Shown in pieces: positions 6,489-13,845 of a DNA stretch of 15,113 nucleotides. The position numbers and the translations under genes were made by a program. Source of the stretch: Alphaproteobacteria bacterium. GTDB lineage: Bacteria; Pseudomonadota; Alphaproteobacteria; ATCC43930; CGMCC-115725. Under the pieces are notes generated by a model that did no database searches, was not told where the DNA came from, and was given only the letters and a program-made list of their open reading frames with translations. How positions within the stretch are numbered: position 1 is the first letter of the stretch; every line of letters starts with the position of its first letter. The stretch spans positions 1-15,113 of the forward strand of contig JAFMSA010000033.1 of NCBI GenBank assembly GCA_017353855.1, read 5' to 3'.

Positions 6489-7358
6489 TCATCGGCGTTT
6501 ATAGACAACGAAGCCGCGGATTGCGTCGATCAACGCCTCTGGCTCGTCAACGCGGATCGAGTGGCTGCTGTTTTCAAACATTCGCAAATCGCTGCCAGGG
6601 ATCAACCGGTGGATCTCCTCAGAGAATTCCGGTGCGCATATCCAGTCGTGCCGACCAGCTAGGATCAATGTCGGTGCAGTGATGCGTGGCAACTCTGGCC
6701 GCAGATCGTAAGTGTACATGAACCCGCCGGGCGCGAATGCGCGATTAAGCGGATCGGGTGATGGCGTCGCGCGCCCGCGCACGGTACCGGCCGTGGCCGG
6801 ATCGAACTTGAGCGAATAAAGCGGGCCCATAACGTCGTAATAGTTCTGCACCTGCTCATGGGTTTTAAGCTCGCCGGCAAGTAGCATGTCCACCGCGCGC
6901 TGTTGTTCAGGCGTGCCGCGCGCGCCCACGATCGCCTGGGCGCGCGCAATAAAACCGGAATGCGCAGCCGTCACCACCAGAATCAGAAGAGAGACCGATG
7001 CCGGATACCGGGCGGCGTGCGCCATCGCAACCATGCCACCATAGCTGGTACCGATTGAGATAATCGGCCCCAGCCCCAGATATTCCCGCAATGCCTCCAG
7101 GTCTTGGACATTTTCGTCCAGCGTATACCTCGCCGGATCGCCACGCGCCGATCGGCCGTGGCCCCGGTGGTCGAAGTAGACAAGTTGCATCCGCTCGCTG
7201 AGCGGCGTGTAAGCCGGCTTGAAGCCGCTGTGGTCAGAGCCGGGGCCACCGTGAATGACCATCGCTACTGGGTTTTCGCGCATCGTCCCGCCGTCTGGCA
7301 CCAGCCCCATGCCTTCGACATCGAAGTAGATTTCCGTATCGCGGATACGTGCACGCAT
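6489..7358 (-). CDS. Alpha/beta hydrolase, proline-iminopeptidase-like
   Basis: Serine hydrolase of 289 residues, resembling prolyl aminopeptidases (family S33), which remove N-terminal proline from peptides. HGGPG (36-40) forms the oxyanion hole and YFDHRGHGRS (61-70) is the conserved strand-turn. GTSYGG carries the nucleophile Ser105, RHD gives Asp238, and SSHS gives His266, completing the catalytic triad. The lid region (about 130-215) is helical and variable. The start at ATG 7358 is chosen because GGGAG lies about 8 bases upstream and because the family begins close to this point; a longer in-frame version from 7436 lacks support. No signal peptide is seen, so it is probably cytoplasmic. 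Substrate cannot be read from sequence; esterase, lactonase or epoxide-hydrolase activity is possible. It is flanked by gaps of about 340 and 630 bp, so it is probably transcribed alone. Confidence 0.9.
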   Translation of the reverse strand: MRARIRDTEIYFDVEGMGLVPDGGTMRENPVAMVIHGGPGSDHSGFKPAYTPLSERMQLVYFDHRGHGRSARGDPARYTLDENVQDLEALREYLGLGPIISIGTSYGGMVAMAHAARYPASVSLLILVVTAAHSGFIARAQAIVGARGTPEQQRAVDMLLAGELKTHEQVQNYYDVMGPLYSLKFDPATAGTVRGRATPSPDPLNRAFAPGGFMYTYDLRPELPRITAPTLILAGRHDWICAPEFSEEIHRLIPGSDLRMFENSSHSIRVDEPEALIDAIRGFVVYKRR

Positions 7359-7991
7359 TGCATATTCTCCCAGGTCAAACAGTAGCACCGGCGTCGCGCC
7401 GTCGCTAAGCTTGAAAGGATGGTTGTGGGAAATCAATGGGTTGAGAATGCCCCAATTGCGAAATTGCCGTTGGAGTTTGGCTCGCTGTCATTGATGTGAG
7501 AAATTCCGGGCGTACGTTGCATCAAGAGAATGGCTCAATAGTGAGTGATAGAGGACAGAATTTTAGGAACCCGCGCACTTGGCCAACCGGAATTCACGGC
7601 CAGCCGATGTTCTATGACCGCTCACGTCGCACCCGAAGCCCGAGCTAGGTCAACTTCGATCTGGTCTGTGCTGGTGCACGAGCGCCGACGGGCCCTGCAG
7701 GGCACCGCGCGTTGGAAGGTGCCGTCGATGAGCCGAGGCAGAAGCAGTGGTTCGGATGGTCCAGCGGGATCTTAAGCCGAGTGCGGACGTTCAAAGACAT
7801 GGCTGGGGAGAATACCCGGCGCACGATCACTAATAATTTCTCGTGGCTTGAGCCTAGACGCTGGAGGAAATAATTTGATTCAAAGCAGCGATCCCCACTC
7901 GCAGACTGCCGGTTGGCGAGGAATGAGAAATCAGGAACCGACAACCCGACAACAAGAATTCCTCGAGTGGGCAGGACCCATCAAAAAGCTC
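7359..7991. other. Intergenic stretch before the lipoprotein gene
   Basis: No family is recognised. One plus-strand frame gives a protein-like ending (QKQWFGWSSGIL, then SRVRTFKDMAGE and NNFSWLEPRRW) that closes with TAA at about 7871-7873. It may be the tail of a decayed gene, since upstream it breaks into stops. Just after this, GGAGG (about 7863-7867) precedes an in-frame TTG at 7875 that could start a longer form of the following lipoprotein ORF. No terminator or RNA gene is seen. Confidence 0.35.
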
Positions 7992-8474
7992 ATGAAGACG
8001 TATCACGGTTTGCGGTTACAACGGCTACAGTGGGCCGGCGGCCTATTGCTGATCGCAGCCGGATGTGCCGAGCCATTGGCGACGGCTCCATTGCCGGGCG
8101 CAGCATTGCCGGTTTATCCAGGCCAGGCCCGAATCTGGCTCTACCGCGACTGGGAGCCCTCGGAGAGCCTCAATCTCGCGAATATTGACGTGAACGGCAG
8201 CCATTTCGCGTCTGTCGCAAATGGGGGCGTGTTCTATCGCGATGTTCCGCCAGGACATTACCACATCGCACCCCAGAGTTACGGGCAAGACTTCAATCAG
8301 GATCAGGACGTCAACCTCGCCGCAGGGCAACAGGTGTATTACGCCGTTGCATCGTTGAGAAGTTGGCAGCAGGGCGGCGATGTAGCGGTCTTCGAGCGGG
8401 ACACGTTCTACATCCGGCCGATACCCCCCGACGTGGCGGGGGCCGCAATCGTCCGTAGCCGCAGCGGCATCTGA
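7992..8474 (+). CDS. Small lipoprotein, DUF2846-like
   Basis: With the ATG at 7992 the 160-residue protein starts with a lipoprotein signal. It has a basic n-region (K2, R8, R11), a hydrophobic core GGLLLIAAG and Cys25, which would be lipidated after cleavage. The mature part has ARIWLYRDWE, a surface-type NIDVNGSHFASVANGGVF, RDVPPGHYHI and QQVYYAVASL. This pattern of short beta-strands (ornament-like 'vngk.va.l..g.y..v.v.pG.h.l') resembles DUF2846 lipoproteins of proteobacteria, whose function is unknown. The start is debatable. TTG 7875 has a better ribosome-binding site (GGAGG) and ATG 7923 is also in frame, but both would put about 23-39 polar residues before the signal peptide. It is probably anchored in the inner or outer membrane facing the periplasm; residue 26 is Ala, not the Asp typical of inner-membrane retention. 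No partner gene is adjacent. Confidence 0.8.
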   Translation: MKTYHGLRLQRLQWAGGLLLIAAGCAEPLATAPLPGAALPVYPGQARIWLYRDWEPSESLNLANIDVNGSHFASVANGGVFYRDVPPGHYHIAPQSYGQDFNQDQDVNLAAGQQVYYAVASLRSWQQGGDVAVFERDTFYIRPIPPDVAGAAIVRSRSGI

Positions 8475-8641
8475 GGGTCTTGATGGCGCGGTGTTTTTCT
8501 CGCCGCCTCTGTACGCGATCCCACCCCGGTGGGCTCGTTGACGCAGCCGGTCCCGAAGGCCTCGGCGGCGGAGTAGCGTCCCTTGGAGCTGTCATTGCAC
8601 AGCGGCGCGACGAAATGTGCGGTCGCGCCGCCACGAGACGA

Positions 8642-8997
8642 GCTGAAAGCATCTGGCAGGACACTCTCTCACACACCCCCGCGTCCACGTGTTTGTCTCC
8701 GACGATCGCGATCGGATCGCAGCGACCGTATGCCTGTCATCGCACCCAATCTGCTTCGCAGCGGAAGGCGCAATGGGTTCTTGGAAAAAAAACGTGGTCA
8801 CGCACCCGGAGCTCCGAGGGCGAGACCATGGCAGTGCTGTGGTAACGGCCACACTCGAACATGCATGGGCGGGTGATTGCCACCACATTCTGATGCAGAG
8901 CAGTCAAGCCGATCCCCGGCGTGCACGGCTTCTGCGAACATCTGGGTCTCCGGCCCGGGCTTCGGGTCGATTATGCGCCATGCGGCCAATTCGTTTT
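8642..8997 (+). pseudogene. Frameshifted GNAT-family acetyltransferase
   Basis: One frame gives AESIWQDTLSHTP (8642-8680). The next frame continues without loss with RVHVFVSDDRDRIAATVCLS and leads to KNVVTHPELRGRDHGSAVV, ATLEHAWAGDCHHILM, ADPRRARLLRTSGS and SGRLCAMRP (to about 8997). This is the usual order of a GNAT N-acetyltransferase: beta-strands, the acetyl-CoA pyrophosphate loop (R-G-x-G-x-G), then the C-terminal FYE-x-x-GF region. The frame change falls on a run of five C's (8676-8680). The loop has Asp in place of a Gly (RGRDHG) and the aromatic FYE-GF block is altered, so the protein is probably inactive even if the shift is a sequencing error. A GTG at 8689 could start a truncated version that runs to 9063. 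The N-terminal part is not recognisable. Confidence 0.75.
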
Positions 8998-9885
8998 CGA
9001 CTTGCGCGTACCAACAAATCGCCATCTCACACAGCGCGAGTTCAGCTTCAGAGGCGCGTCTGAGCCGCCTTTGACGCGGTGATGATGTTTGTCGGACGCG
9101 GGTCGATCCAGCCATCCCGCTTCGACGTCGCCTCGGCGCGCATCAAGATGAAGGGAAGCCCCGCGTCGAGTTCTGATGTCGAGACGAACGAAGAGCGGCG
9201 CCGCACTTTGACGAGCAGTTGCCACTCCTCGTCGCCTCGCCGGCAAGGTTGGGAGCTTCTTGTTGCGTAGACTGCGGCAGTGCTCGGTAACGACGAACCC
9301 CGCCTCTTGCAACGAGTGTTCGACCAAGTTCGACCGCGTCGACTGGCAGCATCCGCTTAGCTCTGTCGCGGCCATCGTGAGGAAAAACCGCTCCGGCTCG
9401 CGATCGACGACATCCTCGGGGGCGATTGTCCCGACGAACTGCGTGTCGCCGTCGCCGGTCACCTCGCCTCGCTCGGCGGCCACAGTCACCTGGCCGAGGC
9501 TCCCGCCGCTCAGCGGCGGGGAGAGCGGCCCAAAACCGCGGGCATCGACCGGCTGGTCGGTACGGGCGGGTCTCCGCCGAGGATCAGGGCACCGATCCAC
9601 AATGTCACAAGCTGCGTGCGGCTTGCTGTGCCGTCGTTCGCGAAGGGCACGCGTCGCGCGCAGGCCGAAGGGGGCGGGTGCTACCGCATCTGCTGCGCAA
9701 CATCGGCGCCGCCCCTGACCGTAGCGGTCGAGGCGCTCTTTTCGCCGGGCTCGCCGTACCGTGGCGGCGGCCTGCCGCGGGGGAGTCCGCCGCCGCTCAG
9801 CCCGTTCACTTCACTCGTTCCAGGCTACACCGTCCGGGGTCGGTCCGAGCTGTGGCTATCGCTCCCCTGGCCCGCCACGATCCCG
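8998..9885. other. Decayed or non-coding stretch with protein-like fragments
   Basis: Several long frames are open on both strands, as is common in GC-rich DNA, and none gives a recognisable family over its full length. The best coding-like piece is on the minus strand at 9235-9048: EEWQLLVKVRRRSSFV, ELDAGLPFILMRAEAT, KRDGWIDPRPTNIIT, ending in TGA at 9050-9048. It has G or C in most third codon positions. It probably belongs to a broken gene whose upstream part (around 9290-9450, GTIAPEDVVDREPERFFLTM) lies in another frame. I do not know the family. No intact gene is claimed here. Confidence 0.35.
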
Positions 9886-10253
9886 CTAATTCGGACGGAT
9901 TCGTCCGACAAGCTCGCGCGAAGTCCCCATTGGGGGAATTCGATGGGGTGCTGTGCCAATGCGCGGTATCGGCTCATCGTCCCGAATCCGGAACACCTCG
10001 CCCGTCGGTCTCGGTCCCTGGACCTGGCGCACCAGCGAGCGACGAAGGCACCTGCGAGCGTGGCGTCGAGGAAATAGATCAAAACAGCGTCATTCAGGAG
10101 GCCTCGCACTCCCGACGGGGTAATCGCCCCGCCATCGGTGCCGCAATTCTGGTCCAGCCATGCGTGATTTCCGTGTAGCGCTGGCCGAAGCCGCCGGGCG
10201 AAACGCCAATCCGGATGCGGGACGGGGAAACGCCGCTCAGCGGTCATGATCAT
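9886..10253 (-). pseudogene. Frameshifted small conserved-looking protein of unknown function
   Basis: The minus strand from ATG 10253 (or 10247) reads MTAERRFPVPHPDWRFARRL, then HAWLDQNCGTDGG, TPSGVRGLLNDAVLIYFLDA and LAGAFVARWC. After a shift near 10020 a different frame continues with GVFRIRDDEPIPRIGTAPHR and reaches TAG at 9888-9886. The first half, with a W-L-D-x-N-x-G block and a segment N-D-A-x-x-I-Y-F followed by a small-residue helix and FVARWC, reminds me of a short uncharacterised protein of about 110 residues seen in alphaproteobacteria; that memory is not checked. The second half fits as its natural end (a V-F-R-x-R-D-D-E-P tail), which is why I call one frameshifted gene and not two. 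A sequencing error could also cause the shift. Confidence 0.5.
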
Positions 10254-10372
10254 CTCGTGGGATGACCCGGCATCCTTGAAGTTCCTTCTTTGTTCTCCTA
10301 TAAGATTCCACCCGAGTCCGATGGTGTCCAGCCGATTGGGCCCCTGTGACATGAATAGGATGTGGTTGGAAC

Positions 10373-11056
10373 ATGTGTGGACGCGCCCAGCTCTCCTCCG
10401 ATGTCAGCGAGATAAAGCTTGTGTTCTCGATCCCGCCGCATCGGCCGACACCGAATTTTCCGGCAAGCTGGAATTTGGCGCCGACCGACTCGCTGCCCGT
10501 GGTCCGCTACGACGCCAAGGCTGGCGAGCGCAGCCTCGACATGCTGCGATGGGGTCTCGTCCCGTTCTGGGCCAAGGATCTGAACGTTGGCTTCGCCAAC
10601 ATCAATGCCAAGGCGGAAGGGATCGAGACGAGGCCGGCCTTCCGAGACGCGTTCCAGCGCCGCCGCTGTCTCGTGCCGGTGAACAGCTTTTACGAATGGA
10701 AAAAGACCGGGACGGGAAAGCAGCCCTACGCCATCGCGCTCGCCGACCACGGCCTGATGGCGCTGGCCGGCCTGTGGGAGAACTGGCGTTCGCCCGCTGG
10801 CGAATGGATTCGAAGCTTCGCCATCATCACGACGGAACCGAACGAACTCTGCGCGGAGCTGCACAACCGGATGCCGGCGGTCCTTAAACCCGGGTCGTGG
10901 CGGGTCTGGCTTGGGGAGGAATCCGCCGCCCCTTCCGACATCAAGGCCCTGCTCGCGCCGTTTCCAGCAGTGGAAATGACGTGCTGGCCGGTAAGCGTGC
11001 GGGTCGGAAATGTGAAGAATAATGACCCAAGCCTGGTCGAACCGATCGCCGCGTAA
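10373..11056 (+). CDS. yedK: SOS response-associated peptidase / abasic-site cross-linking protein (YedK/HMCES family)
   Basis: Protects abasic sites in single-stranded DNA by forming a thiazolidine link through its N-terminal cysteine, after removal of the initiator Met. The 227-residue protein has the invariant Cys2 (MCGR). It also has WNLAPT with Asn34, the RWGLVPFWAKD block (59-69), ANINAKAEG (75-83), RRCLVPVNSFYEW with the catalytic Glu108, and ELHNRMPAVL with His164. These are all the residues expected of an active SRAP domain, and the length matches bacterial YedK. The start is fixed by the need for Cys at position 2. The Shine-Dalgarno is weak (AGGA about 13 bases upstream, GGA nearer). 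No LexA box was identified by eye. It is preceded by a decayed region and followed by a 617-bp gap, so it is probably a single-gene unit. Confidence 0.95.
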   Translation: MCGRAQLSSDVSEIKLVFSIPPHRPTPNFPASWNLAPTDSLPVVRYDAKAGERSLDMLRWGLVPFWAKDLNVGFANINAKAEGIETRPAFRDAFQRRRCLVPVNSFYEWKKTGTGKQPYAIALADHGLMALAGLWENWRSPAGEWIRSFAIITTEPNELCAELHNRMPAVLKPGSWRVWLGEESAAPSDIKALLAPFPAVEMTCWPVSVRVGNVKNNDPSLVEPIAA

Positions 11057-11673
11057 GCCCCGAAAAGGTTTTCCAGCTACGAAAACAGAGCCTAAGCGGG
11101 CAGGCTGATTCGGGCTCGCGCTCGGCCTCCTCCGCGGCGAGTGCGGACAAGGAGATACCCAGGAGCCGATACCCTTCGCGCCTGGGAAAGCGGTTCGAGC
11201 AGTGCATTGCGCCAACAATGCCGCAATATATATATATTCGGTGGGCCAAACTGTGAAGTTTACCCTGGAATCGCAACACCGACGCGAGCGCGCGGGGCGT
11301 TCATACCATTCTGAGAGGGCTTCCCGGGGAAGGGAAGATCGATGGCCGCGAGCGCCTACTTCGAGAAGACCAGCTCGATCCATAGCGGGACGTGAGAACG
11401 CATCCATACGCCGAGGCGATCTGAGAAGTCGATGCCTGCGGGTTCAGCGTGAAGATCTCGATATCCGACACCAACCCCGCGATCGTCAGCAGTTTCAACA
11501 CCGAGGCTGCGAGGCCTGGATCGTTTCGCGCAAAAGCCGCATACAGGCCCAATCCCAACTCGGCCGGTTTTTCGGAGATCCAAACCTACGGCCGCCGGAT
11601 CGGAGGCCCTCATGCGCAAACCCAATTACCCCCTCTGAGCGGGCCGGGCGAGACCGAATGAGCTGGGCCAAAG
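11057..11673. other. Intergenic stretch with a possible decayed membrane-protein gene (minus strand)
   Basis: On the minus strand, fragments between about 11610 and 11350 look coding: MRASDPAAVGLDLRKT, then in the next frame AELGLGLYAAFARNDP and LAASVLKLLTIAGLVSDIEI, and finally DRLGVWMRSHVPLWIELVF before a stop. They suggest a small membrane protein broken by two shifts, possibly of DUF4345 type, but I am not sure of the family. Another minus-strand piece near 11190-11100 (GYRLLGISLSALAAEEAE) vaguely recalls the end of a Y-family DNA polymerase; this is too short to claim. No intact gene is seen. Confidence 0.3.
11225..11238. repeat. AT dinucleotide tract, perfect palindrome AATATATATATATT
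   Basis: Fourteen bases of alternating A and T stand in a GC-rich region. The tract is a perfect palindrome and could act as a -10-like element in either direction, but no well-placed -35 box or gene start accompanies it. It may also be a simple slippage repeat. Confidence 0.6.
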
Positions 11674-12390
11674 GTGAAGAAAAGGCCCGACGCCCGAGTG
11701 ACAACGGACGGTAATGGAAGCCACCTCGGTGCCGCCGTCTCCCATCCTGTGGGGCGATATTCTCCGGGTGAGATCAAAGCCGATGTTGCGGTTCATCTCA
11801 TCGGAATGACGATTGGTGCCATCGGGGCGCCGGTGTTACTTATGCTGGCGGCGAATTCGACAAATTCGGCGGTATTCTATTCTGTTCTTGCGTACAGCGT
11901 CGGCTTGGTGGCGATGCTAACCTGCTCCGCAGCATACCATCTCCGGCGCTCCTCCGACCGGCGAGATCTTTTGCGCCGGCTGGATCACGCTGCGATCTTC
12001 GTGATGATCGCCGGCACTTATACCCCGTTCACGGTCTGTATTTTAGGTGGTCGGGCTGCGGCCTGGCTGACCGGCTCGATTTGGCTGGCCGGATTGGCGG
12101 GCGTCGCCGTCAAATTAGCCTATCCACCTCGATACCAATGGGCTTCAACCGCGGTCTATTTGGTCATGGGCTGGGCCGGGATCATCATCATGCAGTCCTT
12201 GTTAGTCGCTCTCGATCGACCAATCCTCATCCTTCTTGTGTCCGGAGGGGTGCTCTACACGATCGGAGCCTGCGTCCATCGTTGGTACCGGCTTCCTTTC
12301 CACGATGCCATCTGGCATAGCTCGGTACTGAGCGCTGCCGCGCTTCACTACGCAGCAATTGCGTACGTCATTGTCTTGCCCGCGCTCTGA
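11674..12390 (+). CDS. Hemolysin III / TrhA-like integral membrane protein (PAQR superfamily)
   Basis: Seven-helix membrane protein of the PAQR superfamily; bacterial TrhA proteins affect membrane fatty-acid balance, and older annotations call them hemolysin III. The 238-residue sequence has the family opening YSPGEIKADVAVHLIG (29-44) and successive hydrophobic segments. It has the signature TCSAAYHLRRS with a metal-ligand His, LDHAAIFVMIAGTYTPFTVC in the next helix, and the C-terminal FHDAIWHSSVLSAAALHYAA carrying the other conserved His residues. The pattern predicts a zinc-binding site as in PAQR proteins. The start is a GTG at 11674; GTG 11698 is an alternative, and neither has a strong Shine-Dalgarno. 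The gene is visibly less GC-rich than the ligase/polymerase pair. No linked gene suggests a specific pathway. Confidence 0.92.
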   Translation: MKKRPDARVTTDGNGSHLGAAVSHPVGRYSPGEIKADVAVHLIGMTIGAIGAPVLLMLAANSTNSAVFYSVLAYSVGLVAMLTCSAAYHLRRSSDRRDLLRRLDHAAIFVMIAGTYTPFTVCILGGRAAAWLTGSIWLAGLAGVAVKLAYPPRYQWASTAVYLVMGWAGIIIMQSLLVALDRPILILLVSGGVLYTIGACVHRWYRLPFHDAIWHSSVLSAAALHYAAIAYVIVLPAL

Positions 12391-12663
12391 CCACCGCACC
12401 CGGTTATGCAAGGAGAACAGATCGGCCCGAAACCAGGCGCCGGGTCCAACTTCGGGACTTCAGGCGTGAACTGGAGAATCGTCAAGCTGCAGCAGGCAGT
12501 CGCCTTTGCTTAGTAGTTGTCTGGACAGAAGAGGCCGTTGTTGTTTGGCGCCGACGCCGACACGCCATTGGCTGACACGCCAGTCGCAGTAGGCTGACCA
12601 ACGGCTAAGTTCGAAGGCAGCCTACAACCAGGACCGAGCAAGGAGCGCTCCCGGAAGCAAATC

Positions 12664-12677
12664 ATACCCATGGGTAT
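12664..12677. repeat. 14-bp perfect palindrome ATACCCATGGGTAT
   Basis: The two 7-base halves are exact inverted copies with no spacer. Palindromes of this size are typical of binding sites for dimeric regulators, but no gene start lies within easy reach. The TrhA-like gene ends about 270 bp upstream. Confidence 0.5.
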
Positions 12678-12796
12678 CACTTGATCTCGATGTCCATATG
12701 GGCGCGTAACGCTAACTATGCGCGATAGTGCTAGAGACGCGTAAGTTGCCATCAGCCGGGACCTTATTGCACGGAGCAGGACAGTTATCGTATGGT

Positions 12797-12811
12797 GAGA
12801 GAAAGTCTCTC
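12797..12811. repeat. Small inverted repeat GAGAGA-AAG-TCTCTC
   Basis: A perfect 6-bp stem with a 3-base loop. It has no T-run after it, so it is not a standard intrinsic terminator, and it is too small to be significant alone. Confidence 0.4.
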
Positions 12812-13176
12812 TCTGGCGGCAATACAGAGGTCCCCCGAAGCGCGGGTGAGATCAAGGCTTCGCTGCTGAAGGCGTTCGAGGGCTGTTTCCATGAGCGCTC
12901 TCCGGGTCCGGCAAGGGCGGGAGCGCGCGGGTTCCTCGCAATTGGCGGGAACGGTTATCTCTCTCAGTCGCCAGCGCCTGGCGGCCTCTGCTGACGATAA
13001 TTAACGTTATACTGGGTTGAGAGGGTAGTGCCGGCTTTTCGGGAATGGTGTCCCGAGGAAGCGGCGGGGCTGGCGCAACCTGGCCGCGCTTTCCGTTGCA
13101 GGAAGTGAAAACCGAGGCCAATCGGATCCATTTGATCTTTTCGGGGTCATGGGCCGGACACCGGACGAAATCGACC

Positions 13177-13308
13177 TCACTCGCCCACATTGTAAGTCTC
13201 ATCATGCGCCGCGAGCTCGATGCCCTGCAACATCCGCCCCCGCGTGTCTGTGTCGGATTCCACGACCATATCGTTCAGCGCAGGGAATTCGACGATCACG
13301 CAGGTCAT
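13177..13308 (-). CDS. Possible small ORF or gene fragment, 43 residues
   Basis: The minus-strand frame reads MTCVIVEFPALNDMVVESDT, then GRMLQGIELAAHDETYNVGE and stops at TGA 13179-13177. Coding-like features are the acidic composition and mostly G/C third bases. The frame is open further upstream (GTIIGIIPNPF), and just past the stop the neighbouring frame continues with EVDFVRCPAHDPEKIKW, so this may be one frameshifted longer protein. There is no Shine-Dalgarno. The family is unknown to me. Confidence 0.25.
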   Translation of the reverse strand: MTCVIVEFPALNDMVVESDTDTRGRMLQGIELAAHDETYNVGE

Positions 13309-13373
13309 GAAAGGATTTGGAATGATACCGATGATTGTGCCTGCTAGAAATCGTCTGCACGTTCAGGAGACTC

Positions 13374-13511
13374 ATGTCCAGGTCTGTGCTGCACGCTTTT
13401 CCAGCCGGCCTGAGCGTGTGGATGGTGAGCGATATGGGCGAGCTGGAAGCTGCTGATGCCTACGCAGCGTCCGTCATAGGATCGGCAGCCGTTCTCGGTG
13501 GCATCGTCTAG
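13374..13511 (+). CDS. Possible small ORF, 45 residues, with good ribosome-binding site
   Basis: ATG at 13374 is preceded by CAGGAGAC (AGGAG about 5 bases away). The peptide begins MSRSVLHAFPAGLSVWMVSD and continues with an acidic patch (MGELEAADAY) and a small-residue hydrophobic end (SVIGSAAVLGGIV) before TAG. That end could be a membrane segment or the truncated edge of a longer protein. I recognise no family. It stands alone between stretches without genes and is the best-supported short ORF in this part. Confidence 0.33.
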   Translation: MSRSVLHAFPAGLSVWMVSDMGELEAADAYAASVIGSAAVLGGIV

Positions 13512-13845
13512 GTGGCGGCGCGGCCGCGATCAGGCTGTACTGCGGGGGCTGCAGCGTCGGGTTGCACTATTAATGGACGCGCAGGTGGGCTATGCTGGGT
13601 ATCCAAAGTCGACGAGCAACATTGCCCAAGGCGGGCGCTGACTGAAGTCGGGGATTGCGACCGCATCTTATCTTTGAGGCAGCCACGTCGGCGGCGCGCT
13701 GGGGACCGACCGGGTTGCATCTGCTCCTTGTCCACGGTCGACTTCCAACCATGCCCCTGGGTTTCAGATTCGGGGCCAACTTCAGCCCTCAGCAATTCTC
13801 GGTCCCGCAATTATGTCGCGATTACTGGGCGGAGGAGTTTTTTTG

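Larger units (their letters stand above)
12391..13845. other. Long stretch (1.45 kb) without a convincing gene
   Basis: Between the TrhA-like gene and the sugar permease I find no intact recognisable gene on either strand. It holds a 14-bp palindrome (12664-12677), a small hairpin (12797-12811) and two short ORFs described separately (13177-13308 minus and 13374-13511 plus). A minus-strand frame at 12752-12510 ends with SANGVSASAPNNNGLFCPDN, which looks like the tail of a small secreted protein but has no good start. Another minus-strand frame near 12890-12790 has a helix-like ALERLQQRSLDLTRASGDL. The density of isolated coding-like fragments suggests decayed genes more than true regulatory spacer. 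Confidence 0.4.

Noticed and set aside
8971..9600. A 209-codon open frame on the minus strand as a real gene
   Set aside because: Long open frames on several strands overlap here, as expected in GC-rich DNA. The most coding-like piece (9235-9048) is in a different frame, and no family matches the full translation.
9560..9660. Faint resemblance of a minus-strand frame (TQLVTLW, LILGGDPP) to an alpha-galactosidase-type segment
   Set aside because: Only about 15 residues fit, and neighbouring sequence in any frame does not continue the family.
9426..10178. A 250-codon open frame on the plus strand
   Set aside because: The translation is rich in Arg, Ala, Gly and Pro without any motif, and it lies opposite the more protein-like minus-strand remnant at 9886-10253.
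11100..11190. Minus-strand GYRLLGISLSAL as the end of a DinB-type DNA polymerase
   Set aside because: Too short, and no upstream polymerase motif is found in any frame.
10298..11407. A 369-codon open frame on the minus strand
   Set aside because: It is the antisense shadow of the yedK gene, whose catalytic residues are all present on the plus strand.
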